NCBI GenBank assembly: GCA_900545005.1
Contig: UQXO01000007.1
Location: 1-64,000, forward strand
Origin: an uncultured Mycoplasmatota bacterium
GTDB taxonomy: Bacteria > Bacillota_I > Bacilli_A > RF39 > UBA660
Direction: 5' to 3'
DNA length: 64,000 nucleotides
In this document: positions 1 to 7,625 of the stretch, piece after piece
Layout of the letters: each line of letters starts with the position of its first letter
How positions within the stretch are numbered: position 1 is the stretch's first letter
The notes under the pieces: model-generated
Seen by the model: the letters and a program-made list of their open reading frames with translations, nothing else
What the model was told of the DNA's origin: nothing
Databases searched by the model: none
Program-made: the position numbers and the translations under genes

Positions 1-1440
1 AATATTACGACTACTACTATTACTAATGTGGTTATGGATATGCAAGGTAAAATATCTAGTAATGGGGCTTATCCTGGTCATAAGATGGTAAAAGAAGTAG
101 TAGTAAGAGGTATAGGAGAGAGTAATAGTATACCTGCTAATGCATCTATAAAGATTACACCAGACTTAGGAGATTTCTCATCTGATGTAACTTGGAAATT
201 ATATAAATCAGATAGTGCTATAACTTGTAGTTCAACTCTTCATAAAGAAGGTAATATCTATGAAGAATCTACTTGTAATATACCAGCTAGTGCTTCTTTA
301 GTCTTAGAAGGTACTTCTGGAACTAAATATAAAAATATTGTAGTAAGCCCTAATACAGAGACTAAATATTACTTAGTAGTAGAATATTTAAATAAGACTG
401 ATATTGATCAATCTAGTCAGATGGGTAAGTCATTTAATATTGATACTGGTATAGGAGAGAAAGTAGAACCTCCAAAGTTTGGAGAGACTATTACTAATTT
501 AGCTAAAACAGATACAGTTAATTTAGCTACTGATGATGTTGATAATAATGTAAGATATATAGGGAAAGACCCAAGTAACTATGTATATTTTAACTGTAGT
601 GATTATGCTAATTCCACAGCTGATACTTGTGAATTATGGCGTATAATTGGAGTATTTAATAATGTTACTAAGAGTGATGATTCTAAAGAAAATTTAGTTA
701 AGATTATAAGAACTGATTCTTTAGGCAACTATTCTTGGGATAGTTCTGATTCAACTGTAAATAATGGTAGAGGTGTTAACGATTGGACTGATGCTGATGT
801 AATGAAGTTGTTAAATCCAGGCTACGATAGTGAGTCTGCCGGGGGATCGTTATATTATAATGCGAAAAGTGGAACTTGTTATCGTGGCGTAAATAATGCC
901 ACAACTTCATGTGATTTCACTTCAATAGGCTTAAAAAATGATACAACAAGAAATGCCATTGAGAGTGTTGTTTGGAATTTAGGCAGTACAAGTACTTATG
1001 ATTCATCCAGCAACGGACTAGTAAGTCATTGGTATGGATATGAAAGAGGAACAAACGTATATACGGATAGACAAACTACTTGGACAGGTAAAATTGGTTT
1101 AATGTATCCAAGTGATTATGGTTATGCTACAAGTGGAGGAACAACCAAAGATAGAGCAGCTTGTTTAGCTAAAGAACTTTATAGTTGGAGTTCCTCAGAT
1201 TTTAATGATTGTAAAGGAAATAATTATTTATATAATTCACGTCTTAATATATGGACATTGACACCTGATTTGGCTTATGCTAATGCTATGTTCAGTGTGA
1301 ACACGATCGGCTCTGTCGGCAGCAATCTTACTTACACTACTTTTAATGCGGTTCGTCCGGCACTTTTTCTGAAATCTAATATCTTTGTTGATAAAGGAAC
1401 AGGAGCAAAAAGTGATCCATATCAATTGAAAATTAGTTAA
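1..1440 (+). CDS. SipW/TasA-family-type surface protein, C-terminal part (5' end outside window)
   Basis: The reading frame is open from base 1, so this is the C-terminal 479 codons of a longer gene. It has no signal peptide in view. The first third looks like beta-sandwich repeat material. From about residue 200 there is a module with a C-E-L-W-R-I-I-G motif, equivalent to the WRIIRINGDG motif of the neighbouring protein at 1465. The C-terminus (about nt 1250-1380) reaches A-V-R-P-A-L-F-L-K and ends S-D-P-Y-Q-L-K-I-S, parallel to the ends of the proteins at 1465, 18442 and 37138. The last 110 nt of the variable block use mostly codons ending in C or T and are less AT-rich than the rest. I infer a secreted or cell-surface binding protein with a C-type-lectin-like C-terminal domain. 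The fold is inference. Confidence 0.7.
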   Translation, partial: NITTTTITNVVMDMQGKISSNGAYPGHKMVKEVVVRGIGESNSIPANASIKITPDLGDFSSDVTWKLYKSDSAITCSSTLHKEGNIYEESTCNIPASASLVLEGTSGTKYKNIVVSPNTETKYYLVVEYLNKTDIDQSSQMGKSFNIDTGIGEKVEPPKFGETITNLAKTDTVNLATDDVDNNVRYIGKDPSNYVYFNCSDYANSTADTCELWRIIGVFNNVTKSDDSKENLVKIIRTDSLGNYSWDSSDSTVNNGRGVNDWTDADVMKLLNPGYDSESAGGSLYYNAKSGTCYRGVNNATTSCDFTSIGLKNDTTRNAIESVVWNLGSTSTYDSSSNGLVSHWYGYERGTNVYTDRQTTWTGKIGLMYPSDYGYATSGGTTKDRAACLAKELYSWSSSDFNDCKGNNYLYNSRLNIWTLTPDLAYANAMFSVNTIGSVGSNLTYTTFNAVRPALFLKSNIFVDKGTGAKSDPYQLKIS

Positions 1441-1464
1441 TATTATTAGTAAAGGATTTAGTAT

Positions 1465-3453
1465 ATGAAAGATAAGTTAAATAATAAGAATATAATAATT
1501 ATTGTAATAGTGTTATTACTAATATTAGGCATAGGTTTTTCCTATGCTTGGTGGCGATATACAGTAATTCAGGATAAGACTAATGTAGGAGTGAGTAAGT
1601 GTTTTTCTTTAGAGCTTGCTAATCAAGCAAATGAAATAAACTTAACTAATATGCATCCAATTACAGATGAAGAAGGGCGTAAACTTACTCCTTATACTTT
1701 TACTTTAAAGAATACTTGTAGTGTATCGGCTAAGTATAATCTTAATATGGAGATGCTTGAAGGGACAACGATGAATAGTAATTATTTAGCAGTATTGGTT
1801 AATAATAAAGATATTAAGTTATTAAGTAGTTATAATACTGCTACGACAGTAATAAAGGGTAGTACAGAATCGAGAACGTTTGATACGGGTACTTTGGCTC
1901 CTAATGGGAGTAAAGATTATAGTATCTCTATCTGGATGGATAAAAGCGTTACTTTAAGTGATGATGCGCAAAATAAAGTATTTAAGTCTAAAGTAGTAGT
2001 AGATGCTGTTGCTACAGAAACTGCTTTGGATAAGATAATAGCCTCTGTTGATACTACTGGTAAGTGTCCAACTATCAATAGTGATGGGACAGTTAATGTA
2101 ACTAAAAAAGAAGCAACTAATGGTTACGTTTGTAGTGCCTCTGATGCTTATGGTACAAGTTATTATTATAGAGGCAATGTTACTAATAACTATGTTAAAT
2201 TCGGAAAATGGTCTGATGATGCTCCTGATGTAGTATATGGTTATTATAGTGAAACAGTTGCTGATTATAGAGAATATGGTTCTATGGAAGCCTGTCAAAA
2301 TGCTTCAAGCTATAATAAAAAATGTACGATGATTAATAGGGCAGGTAAGGATATGTATTGGCGTATTATTCGTATTAATGGTGATGGTACGGTTAGAGTA
2401 ATTTATGATGGAACATCCGCTCATACCAATGGTGAAAGTAGTATGGATAGACAAATTGGAACATCAAGATTCAACTATTATTGGAAGAAGGATAATGTTC
2501 AAGAAGCTACTAATTCGTATGTTTATAATGATAATGCTGGTGTTGGTTATATGTATGGTAATCGTGATGCGATAGTAGAACCTACTGAGTATTATTCAAC
2601 AATTAATTTTACGAATACGGATACTTATTATATTGCTAAAGAGTATACATATAATGTAACAACTGATAGATTTAGATTAAAAGATCCGATTGCCGTATTA
2701 GGTAGTGATTTGACTACAGACTATGTAGGCTATTATACTTTTAAGAGTACAGATGCTAGTTATTCTGATTATGAAGTAAAAAAAATCTTTGAAGTAACGG
2801 CCGGTGATTCAAGTGCCTCCGTAAAATATGGTTATGTCAGGTATGGAACTTCAAGTAAAGAAGTAGCTCAGACTAATACCAATGATTCAACTATAAAAAC
2901 TTACTTAGATAATTGGTATAAAACCAATATTTCCGGTACGGAAAATGAACAATATTTAGCGGATAATATTTTCTGTAATGACCGTTCGATAAGCACTGAT
3001 AAACCAAGTGGTTATAGCAATTTAGGATACGGAACAGAAGAAACGGCATATAGATGGTCTCATGGACCATGGTCAAGTGATAGCTATAATTCTAGTATGA
3101 AATTAATATGTCCACAACAAAATGATGCCTTTACAGTTAGTGATACTACCAATGGAAATGGTGCTTTGACTTACCCAATTGGTTTAATAACGACCGATGA
3201 AACTGTACTAGCCGGTGGGTGGGATGTACCCAACTATAGTTATTACCTATGCTCGGGGTCATGGTATTTGGCTTCCTCGCCTCACGACTTCCTTGGTTCG
3301 AACGCTTTCGTGAGTTCCATAGGCGCCATTGGCTACGCTTCCTCTACTACGAGTTTGAGTGATTCTAACGACGGAGTTAGACCTGTCTTAAATTTATCAT
3401 CAGATGTCCTACAGAATGGTAATGGAAGTATGAATAATCCTTATCACCCGTGA
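1465..3453 (+). CDS. SipW-type signal peptide surface protein with GVRPV variable C-terminal domain
   Basis: 662 aa, 24 bases after the previous gene, so probably the same transcript. The start ATG follows an AAAGGAT site. Residues about 10-35 form a hydrophobic signal/anchor ending G-F-S-Y-A-W-W-R-Y, the pattern of SipW-dependent signal peptides of the TasA/camelysin type. Residues about 45-190 are the TasA-like beta domain containing C-F-S-L-E-L-A and L-K-N-T-C, with paired cysteines. Residues about 285-330 hold a Y-W-R-I-I-R-I-N-G-D-G-T-V motif shared with the proteins at 18442 and 37138. The C-terminus (about nt 3220-3390) is a low-adenine block ending D-G-V-R-P-V-L-N-L. The protein is close to the one at 37138 through most of its length. 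Expected location is the cell surface; ligand unknown. Confidence 0.75.
   Translation: MKDKLNNKNIIIIVIVLLLILGIGFSYAWWRYTVIQDKTNVGVSKCFSLELANQANEINLTNMHPITDEEGRKLTPYTFTLKNTCSVSAKYNLNMEMLEGTTMNSNYLAVLVNNKDIKLLSSYNTATTVIKGSTESRTFDTGTLAPNGSKDYSISIWMDKSVTLSDDAQNKVFKSKVVVDAVATETALDKIIASVDTTGKCPTINSDGTVNVTKKEATNGYVCSASDAYGTSYYYRGNVTNNYVKFGKWSDDAPDVVYGYYSETVADYREYGSMEACQNASSYNKKCTMINRAGKDMYWRIIRINGDGTVRVIYDGTSAHTNGESSMDRQIGTSRFNYYWKKDNVQEATNSYVYNDNAGVGYMYGNRDAIVEPTEYYSTINFTNTDTYYIAKEYTYNVTTDRFRLKDPIAVLGSDLTTDYVGYYTFKSTDASYSDYEVKKIFEVTAGDSSASVKYGYVRYGTSSKEVAQTNTNDSTIKTYLDNWYKTNISGTENEQYLADNIFCNDRSISTDKPSGYSNLGYGTEETAYRWSHGPWSSDSYNSSMKLICPQQNDAFTVSDTTNGNGALTYPIGLITTDETVLAGGWDVPNYSYYLCSGSWYLASSPHDFLGSNAFVSSIGAIGYASSTTSLSDSNDGVRPVLNLSSDVLQNGNGSMNNPYHP
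3220..3390 (+). other. Candidate DGR-like variable region in the 1465-3453 gene
   Basis: This block is richer in G and C and poorer in A than the gene around it. It shares the segment reading GCTTCCTCGCC and then GCTTTCGTG with the matching block at 38420-38597. Between those anchors the two copies differ mostly in the first two bases of codons ending in C or T. This is the pattern left when AAC/AAT codons of a template are hit at adenines. Some third-base differences mean the two copies are not simple products of one template. Function as a DGR variable region is inference. Confidence 0.45.
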
Positions 3454-3487
3454 TAGGGAAAACAAGGGAAAAGCCTCCCTTGTTTTT
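3439..3487 (+). terminator. Hairpin over the stop codon followed by an intrinsic terminator
   Basis: Two adjacent structures. The first, 3439-3458, is an inverted repeat (one G-T pair) centred on CC and spanning the TGA stop. The second has arms at 3460-3469 and 3476-3485 (AAACAAGGGA / TCCCTTGTTT) followed by T residues, a standard Rho-independent terminator for the gene ending at 3453. Confidence 0.8.
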
Positions 3488-3528
3488 AAAAATACTCATT
3501 TTATCTTTTAAGAGAAGAGCGAGTATGA

Positions 3529-3534
3529 TATAAT
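3529..3534 (+). promoter_or_regulatory. Extended -10 promoter element
   Basis: TATAAT preceded by TGA (TGN extended -10), 19 bases upstream of the ATG at 3553 and downstream of the terminator at 3460-3487. No good -35 is seen. Confidence 0.55.
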
Positions 3535-3552
3535 CTAGGAAGTGAGGTTCTT

Positions 3553-3987
3553 ATGAAGAAGAAACATTTATATATATTATTATTCGTTTTAGGATTATTT
3601 GTATTCTTAAATCCCGTTATGGCTGCGACAACTACCACTACTATTGATAATCCTTGTGGGGAGAATGGTGTTAAACTAGCTCTTAGAATTGTAGGTTATG
3701 CTATTTTTGCTGTAAAAATAATTGTGCCTATTGTTTTAATTATTTATGGTACCATTGATGTTTCCAAGGCAGTTATTAGTGGGGCTGATAGCTTACAGAA
3801 AAATTTAGTTCAATTTGCCAAAAGATGTATAGCGGCTATCCTAATTTTTATGGCTCCTGGAATTATTAATGGAATATTTAATCTAATTATTGATGGTTAT
3901 GAAGATTCTACGGGCAGTGAATATAAAATGTGTTTTACTTGTCTATTTAATCCTAATGACTGTAAAGTCACAAGATACGGAGAATAA
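3553..3987 (+). CDS. Small secreted/membrane protein resembling VirB2/TrbC-type pilin subunits
   Basis: 144 aa. A signal peptide ends near P-V-M-A-A (about residues 20-25), followed by a Thr run. Two long hydrophobic segments follow (about residues 42-70 and 87-112), separated by a short polar loop. That is the two-helix layout of type IV secretion pilins of the VirB2/TrbC class. Four or more cysteines lie outside the membrane segments: one after the signal peptide and a C-F-T-C-L-F-N-P-N-D-C cluster near the C-terminus. No VirB4, VirB6 or coupling protein gene is present nearby, so this is an orphan subunit or an unrelated two-helix protein. The assignment rests on topology, not on a firm sequence match. 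Confidence 0.5.
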   Translation: MKKKHLYILLFVLGLFVFLNPVMAATTTTTIDNPCGENGVKLALRIVGYAIFAVKIIVPIVLIIYGTIDVSKAVISGADSLQKNLVQFAKRCIAAILIFMAPGIINGIFNLIIDGYEDSTGSEYKMCFTCLFNPNDCKVTRYGE

Positions 3988-3989
3988 TT

Positions 3990-4748
3990 ATGTATTTAAG
4001 AATAATGGAAATCTTTTTATACTTTATTATAGCTAGTTTTCTTGGCTATACGATGGAAGTAATTAAATGTAGTATTAATACGAAAAAACTCGTTAATCGG
4101 GGTTTTTTATTCGGACCAATATGTCCTATCTATGGGGTAGGGTTTGTCCTTATTACTTGGCTTCTATCTAAGTATCAAAATGATATCATTATTCTTTTTT
4201 TAATGGGAGCTTTAATTACCAGTGCGGTTGAATATTACACTAGCTATATTTTAGAACTTATCTTCCATAATCGTTGGTGGGATTATTCTTACAGAAAAGA
4301 TAATATCAATGGTCGGATTTGTTTAAAAAATTCTATTCTCTTTGGAATTGGTTCTGTTTTAATTATTCGTTTAATTAATCCCTTATTATTTCAATTTCGT
4401 ACGCATTTTAGTGATAACTTTATTATGATAACGGGAACCATTATTCTTTTAATCTTTATCCTTGATATGATATTCTCCTGTATCATTGCTTATAATCTTC
4501 GCCATCGTATAATTATTGCCGAAGAATTAAAAAGTGAAAAACTAAGAATGATACCAGCGCTTTTAGAGAAGAAATATAAAGGCGAAATCGAAAACTTAAA
4601 GTTTGTGGGTAATCGTTTATTTAAAGCATTCCCAGATATCTCTAAAAACAATCAAAAAGAACAAGAATTAATTACGAAGGTTAAAAAGCAAGAAAAAGAA
4701 ATTAAAAAGTTTAAAAAAAGTAAAAATAAGAAAAAATCCAAAAAATAA
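3990..4748 (+). CDS. CmpB-family (putative ABC-transporter type IV) membrane protein
   Basis: 252 aa, starting 2 bases after the preceding stop, so translationally linked to it. The N-terminal 170 residues carry about five hydrophobic segments with G-Y-x-M-E-V and R-G-F-L-F-G-P-I-C-P-I-Y-G motifs, which are characteristic of the family formerly annotated as DUF1113/ABC_trans_CmpB. The C-terminal about 80 residues are charged and coiled-coil-like, ending in a very Lys-rich tail. No ATPase partner is adjacent. The biochemical role of the family is not established; it is often only predicted to be a permease. Confidence 0.65.
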   Translation: MYLRIMEIFLYFIIASFLGYTMEVIKCSINTKKLVNRGFLFGPICPIYGVGFVLITWLLSKYQNDIIILFLMGALITSAVEYYTSYILELIFHNRWWDYSYRKDNINGRICLKNSILFGIGSVLIIRLINPLLFQFRTHFSDNFIMITGTIILLIFILDMIFSCIIAYNLRHRIIIAEELKSEKLRMIPALLEKKYKGEIENLKFVGNRLFKAFPDISKNNQKEQELITKVKKQEKEIKKFKKSKNKKKSKK

Positions 4749-4785
4749 TTTTGAAGTGAGACCTTAAGTCTTGCTTTTTTAAAAC

Positions 4786-4836
4786 TCTGGTGTGAAACTT
4801 TTTGGTTCAAATTAGTCCAAAAAGTTTCACACCAGA
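4786..4836. repeat. Perfect 20-bp inverted repeat, 11-nt loop
   Basis: Arms 4786-4805 and 4817-4836 are exact reverse complements. No T run follows on either strand, so it does not look like an ordinary terminator. It lies in the 249-bp gap between the CmpB-like gene and the peptide exporter, and could be an operator, an RNA processing site or a transcription barrier. Confidence 0.8.
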
Positions 4837-4902
4837 AAAAGGCTTGAAGATAATTGTTTACCTCGAGTAGAATTTCTTAAAGAAAAGGATTGCTAAAGGT
4901 GG

Positions 4903-4939
4903 AAAAATGCAAAAAATTACAAATTTTTGCATTTTTTTT
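4903..4939 (+). terminator. Terminator-like hairpin upstream of the exporter gene
   Basis: Arms 4903-4915 and 4924-4936 (AAAAATGCAAAAA / TTTTTGCATTTTT) with an eight-T tail to 4939. It sits 58 bases before the exporter ATG, so it is either the end of the upstream transcript or an attenuator in the exporter leader. Confidence 0.6.
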
Positions 4940-4997
4940 GCAATTTATGAACAAAAATCGACATCGACCGCCAATATATATATATAGGAGGTTAAAA

Positions 4998-7013
4998 ATG
5001 AAAAGATTGATAACAAGACAAAGTGATGTTAATGATTGTGGTCCTGCAGTGATTTACAGTCTTGTAAAATACTATAAAGGTTATGTGTCTTTAGAAAGAA
5101 TTAAATTAGATACGCATTTAGATAAAACTGGCATAAGCGCTTATGACATGGTTTTAGCTCTAAATAGTTATGGTTTTGATGCGAAGGGTTTAAAACTAAC
5201 TATAGAAGACTTAAAAACTACTAAAATACCTTTAATTCTTCATTGCACCTATAATAATTCTTATGGACATTTTATTCTTTTACTAAAGACATCAAAGAAG
5301 AAAGTTACTATTATGAATCCATCTAGGGGGATAGAAAAAATCTCTTGGGAAGAGTTAAATACGATATGGACAGGTATTGCTATTAAAGCTATTCCCCTAG
5401 GTAATATTATTCATCTAGGAAAAGAAAAGACCTTAAAAGACTTATTCTTAAGTACTTTTAGAGTCTATAAGAAGGAACTAATTACTATTATATTCCTAGG
5501 AATTATCTTATCCCTAATAAGCTTAATTCTTAGTTATTATCTAAAAGTAGTAGTTCATCTAAATAGTTTATATATCATAATACTATTTATTATTCTAACT
5601 ATCTTTAAAGCTATTTTAAGTAGTATTTTCGAAAGTAAAGTAATATCTACCGATTGGCGCCTATCATATGACTATACTAAAGACTTTATCAATCATTTAT
5701 TTTTACTTCCTATATCTAATTTAGACCTCATATCAATGGGGAGAATAAATAAGTATGTTAATGACTTAAATACTTTTAAAGAAGCCTTCTTAGAACTTAT
5801 CTTAAGTATCTTTTTAGGACTCTTAGAGATAATATCTATCTTAAGTCTTATATTTATCATTAATAATACCCTAGGTCTCTTACTAATTATTATCTTAAGT
5901 ATTTATTTAGTCCTTAAATTACTTAGTATTAAACTAAATAAGAAAGACTTAAAAAATACTATAGTAGAAAGTAATTCTTATCAAGAAGTACTCCTAGAGA
6001 CTATTAGAAAAGTTAAAATGATAAAAAGACTATCTAAGAGTGATTATTTTTTAAATAAATTTAAAAGTAAGTTACTTAACTACTTAGATACTAATAAGAC
6101 TTATTTACATTCTTTAAGTAAATATAAAGTAATGGAAGAATTTTTCTTAGATATCTTAAATATCCTAAGTATTAGTATTGCTCTAATACTAGTTAATAAG
6201 AATCTAATAGAATTAGTAGACTTATTTACTTATCTTGCTTTAAGTACAACTCTTATAAATACTCTTAAAGAGTGTTTAAATAGTCTCCCTAGAATATCTT
6301 ATCTTGAAGAAAATTATCTTCATTTAAGTGAATTTATGTCTTTAAAAGAAGAAGAGTTTGAAGGATTAACATTTACCAGTGGAAATATAAGTATCCAGAA
6401 TGTAAGTTTTACTTATAATAGTCTTAACTATGTCATAAAGAATCTAAATCAAGAAATAAAATCTGGTGAAAAAATTATTCTCACTGGTGAATCAGGTTCT
6501 GGTAAATCTAGTTTAGTTAAATTACTCTTTGGGTTTTATAAACCAACTACCGGAAATATCCTAATTAATGGGATAAACTTAAGTGATTATAACTTAAATA
6601 GTCTTCGAAAGTCGATTAGTTATGTTAGTCAAGATGAGTCTTTGTTTAAAGGTAGTATCTTAGAAAATATAACACTAGGAAAAGATATACCAGTAAGTAA
6701 GTTAACTAAAGTCTTAAAAATATGTTACTTAGATAAACTTATAAATAAAGAAACTAATCACTTAGAGACTATTCTTCTTGAGGATGATGTTAACTTTTCC
6801 GGAGGAGAAGTTATGCGTCTTATTCTAGCCAGAGCCCTTCTAAAAGATAATAAAATCTTAATCTTAGATGAAGCCTTAAGTGGAGTAGAAGAATCTATGG
6901 AAAAGAATATTATTAAGAATATAAAAAATGAGTATCCAGATATAACTTTAATCTATATAACTCATCGTAATCTAAAAGAACTATTTGATAGAGAAATTAA
7001 ATTAGATAATTAA
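4998..7013 (+). CDS. C39-peptidase-containing ABC exporter of double-glycine peptides
   Basis: 671 aa, slightly shorter than the usual about 700-720. The ATG at 4998 is chosen because a strong AGGAGG site lies directly upstream; in-frame codons further upstream lack one. Residues 1-125 form a C39 peptidase: D-C-G-P-A with Cys14 and Y-G-H-F with His91. The third catalytic position, usually Asp before Pro, is Asn107 (M-N-P). Residues about 140-450 are the membrane domain. The nucleotide-binding domain shows Walker A G-E-S-G-S-G-K-S at 497-504, signature F-S-G-G-E near 600, Walker B L-D-E with Asp624/Glu625, and switch His656. Such exporters cleave after Gly-Gly in the leader and export the core peptide. 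Three double-glycine peptide genes follow at once, which fits. Confidence 0.9.
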   Translation: MKRLITRQSDVNDCGPAVIYSLVKYYKGYVSLERIKLDTHLDKTGISAYDMVLALNSYGFDAKGLKLTIEDLKTTKIPLILHCTYNNSYGHFILLLKTSKKKVTIMNPSRGIEKISWEELNTIWTGIAIKAIPLGNIIHLGKEKTLKDLFLSTFRVYKKELITIIFLGIILSLISLILSYYLKVVVHLNSLYIIILFIILTIFKAILSSIFESKVISTDWRLSYDYTKDFINHLFLLPISNLDLISMGRINKYVNDLNTFKEAFLELILSIFLGLLEIISILSLIFIINNTLGLLLIIILSIYLVLKLLSIKLNKKDLKNTIVESNSYQEVLLETIRKVKMIKRLSKSDYFLNKFKSKLLNYLDTNKTYLHSLSKYKVMEEFFLDILNILSISIALILVNKNLIELVDLFTYLALSTTLINTLKECLNSLPRISYLEENYLHLSEFMSLKEEEFEGLTFTSGNISIQNVSFTYNSLNYVIKNLNQEIKSGEKIILTGESGSGKSSLVKLLFGFYKPTTGNILINGINLSDYNLNSLRKSISYVSQDESLFKGSILENITLGKDIPVSKLTKVLKICYLDKLINKETNHLETILLEDDVNFSGGEVMRLILARALLKDNKILILDEALSGVEESMEKNIIKNIKNEYPDITLIYITHRNLKELFDREIKLDN

Positions 7014-7031
7014 AAGAAAGGAATATATATT

Positions 7032-7169
7032 ATGCAATTAGAAACACAAGAATTAATGATGATAAGAGGAGGATGGAAACCTGCTTCTATTATGTTTATA
7101 GCTAGTTTAGGAGCTTTCTTAATCGGATTCTTTAATGGCTTATTTCAAACTTCTAATATCTGTAAGTAG
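7032..7169 (+). CDS. Double-glycine leader peptide 1 (putative bacteriocin or signal peptide)
   Basis: 45 aa, 18 bases after the exporter stop, with an AAAGGAAT ribosome site. The leader reads MQLETQELMMIRGG. Cleavage after Gly-Gly would release a 31-residue hydrophobic core starting W-K-P-A-S and ending S-N-I-C-K, with one Cys next to the C-terminus. The E-L-M-M-I-R-G-G motif is repeated exactly in peptide 3, which argues that this very short frame is real. Activity is unknown. No lanthionine synthetase, radical-SAM maturase or obvious immunity gene is adjacent. Confidence 0.8.
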   Translation: MQLETQELMMIRGGWKPASIMFIASLGAFLIGFFNGLFQTSNICK

Positions 7170-7175
7170 GTATAT

Positions 7176-7331
7176 ATGAATTTAAGTTTCGAAGAATTAA
7201 AAACTTATCGGGGAGGTGCTAAAACCTTCTTAGAAAGTTTAATAATTAATGTGGAAAAAGCAAAGAGACTAGGTCGTTACTGGGCTTTTAGACTACGTGT
7301 CTATATCTGTGGCGGTTTATGTTGTAAATAG
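7176..7331 (+). CDS. Double-glycine leader peptide 2, cationic, cysteine-rich C-terminus
   Basis: 51 aa, starting 6 bases after peptide 1. The leader MNLSFEELKTYRGG keeps the E-L-x-x-x-R-G-G form. The predicted 37-residue core begins A-K-T-F-L, is amphipathic and basic in the middle (K-A-K-R-L-G-R-Y-W), and ends Y-I-C-G-G-L-C-C-K with three cysteines. The second Gly-Gly inside the core could be a decoy or structural. A ribosome site is weak, which fits coupling to the preceding gene. Confidence 0.75.
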   Translation: MNLSFEELKTYRGGAKTFLESLIINVEKAKRLGRYWAFRLRVYICGGLCCK

Positions 7332-7346
7332 AAAGGAAATATTTAG

Positions 7347-7508
7347 ATGATAATTAAAAATGATGAATTAATGATGATAAGAGGAGGTTCTAGTGTTACT
7401 TTAGTAAGTTTTATTAACTCAATGGTAAGAGCTTTATCGAGTTTTAAAGACTTAGGTAATACTTTAGGCTCTACTCTAAAAAGATTTATTCAAGGGAGAT
7501 TTTGCTAA
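7347..7508 (+). CDS. Double-glycine leader peptide 3 (putative bacteriocin or signal peptide)
   Basis: 53 aa with a GAAAGGAAAT ribosome site. The leader MIIKNDELMMIRGG shares eight consecutive residues before the cleavage site with peptide 1. The 39-residue core starts S-S-V-T-L, is amphipathic and basic, and ends G-R-F-C with Cys as the last residue. All three peptides thus carry cysteine at or next to the C-terminus, a common property not explained by the leader. An intrinsic terminator follows at 7570. Confidence 0.8.
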   Translation: MIIKNDELMMIRGGSSVTLVSFINSMVRALSSFKDLGNTLGSTLKRFIQGRFC

Positions 7509-7569
7509 TGGCTCTTTTGATTTCAATCTTTCGCTTAATATTTAGATATAATTTATTTATTTAGTAAAG

Positions 7570-7594
7570 AGGACCTTTATTTGGTCCTTTTTTT
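7570..7594 (+). terminator. Intrinsic terminator of the peptide export locus
   Basis: Stem AGGACC / GGTCCT (7570-7575 and 7583-7588) with a seven-base loop and a T tract. It ends the unit 4998-7508. Confidence 0.85.
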
Positions 7595-7625
7595 GTGTTA
7601 TACTCTAGATAATAGAGGTTTAGTT

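Noticed and set aside
1954..2298. 114-codon minus-strand frame inside the 1465 gene
   Set aside because: Shadow of the coding strand, with Ile/Thr/Ser-biased composition and no ribosome site.
4890..4997. Earlier in-frame start for the C39 exporter adding about 36 residues
   Set aside because: It would put codons through the terminator-like hairpin at 4903-4939 and ignore the strong AGGAGG site before ATG 4998.
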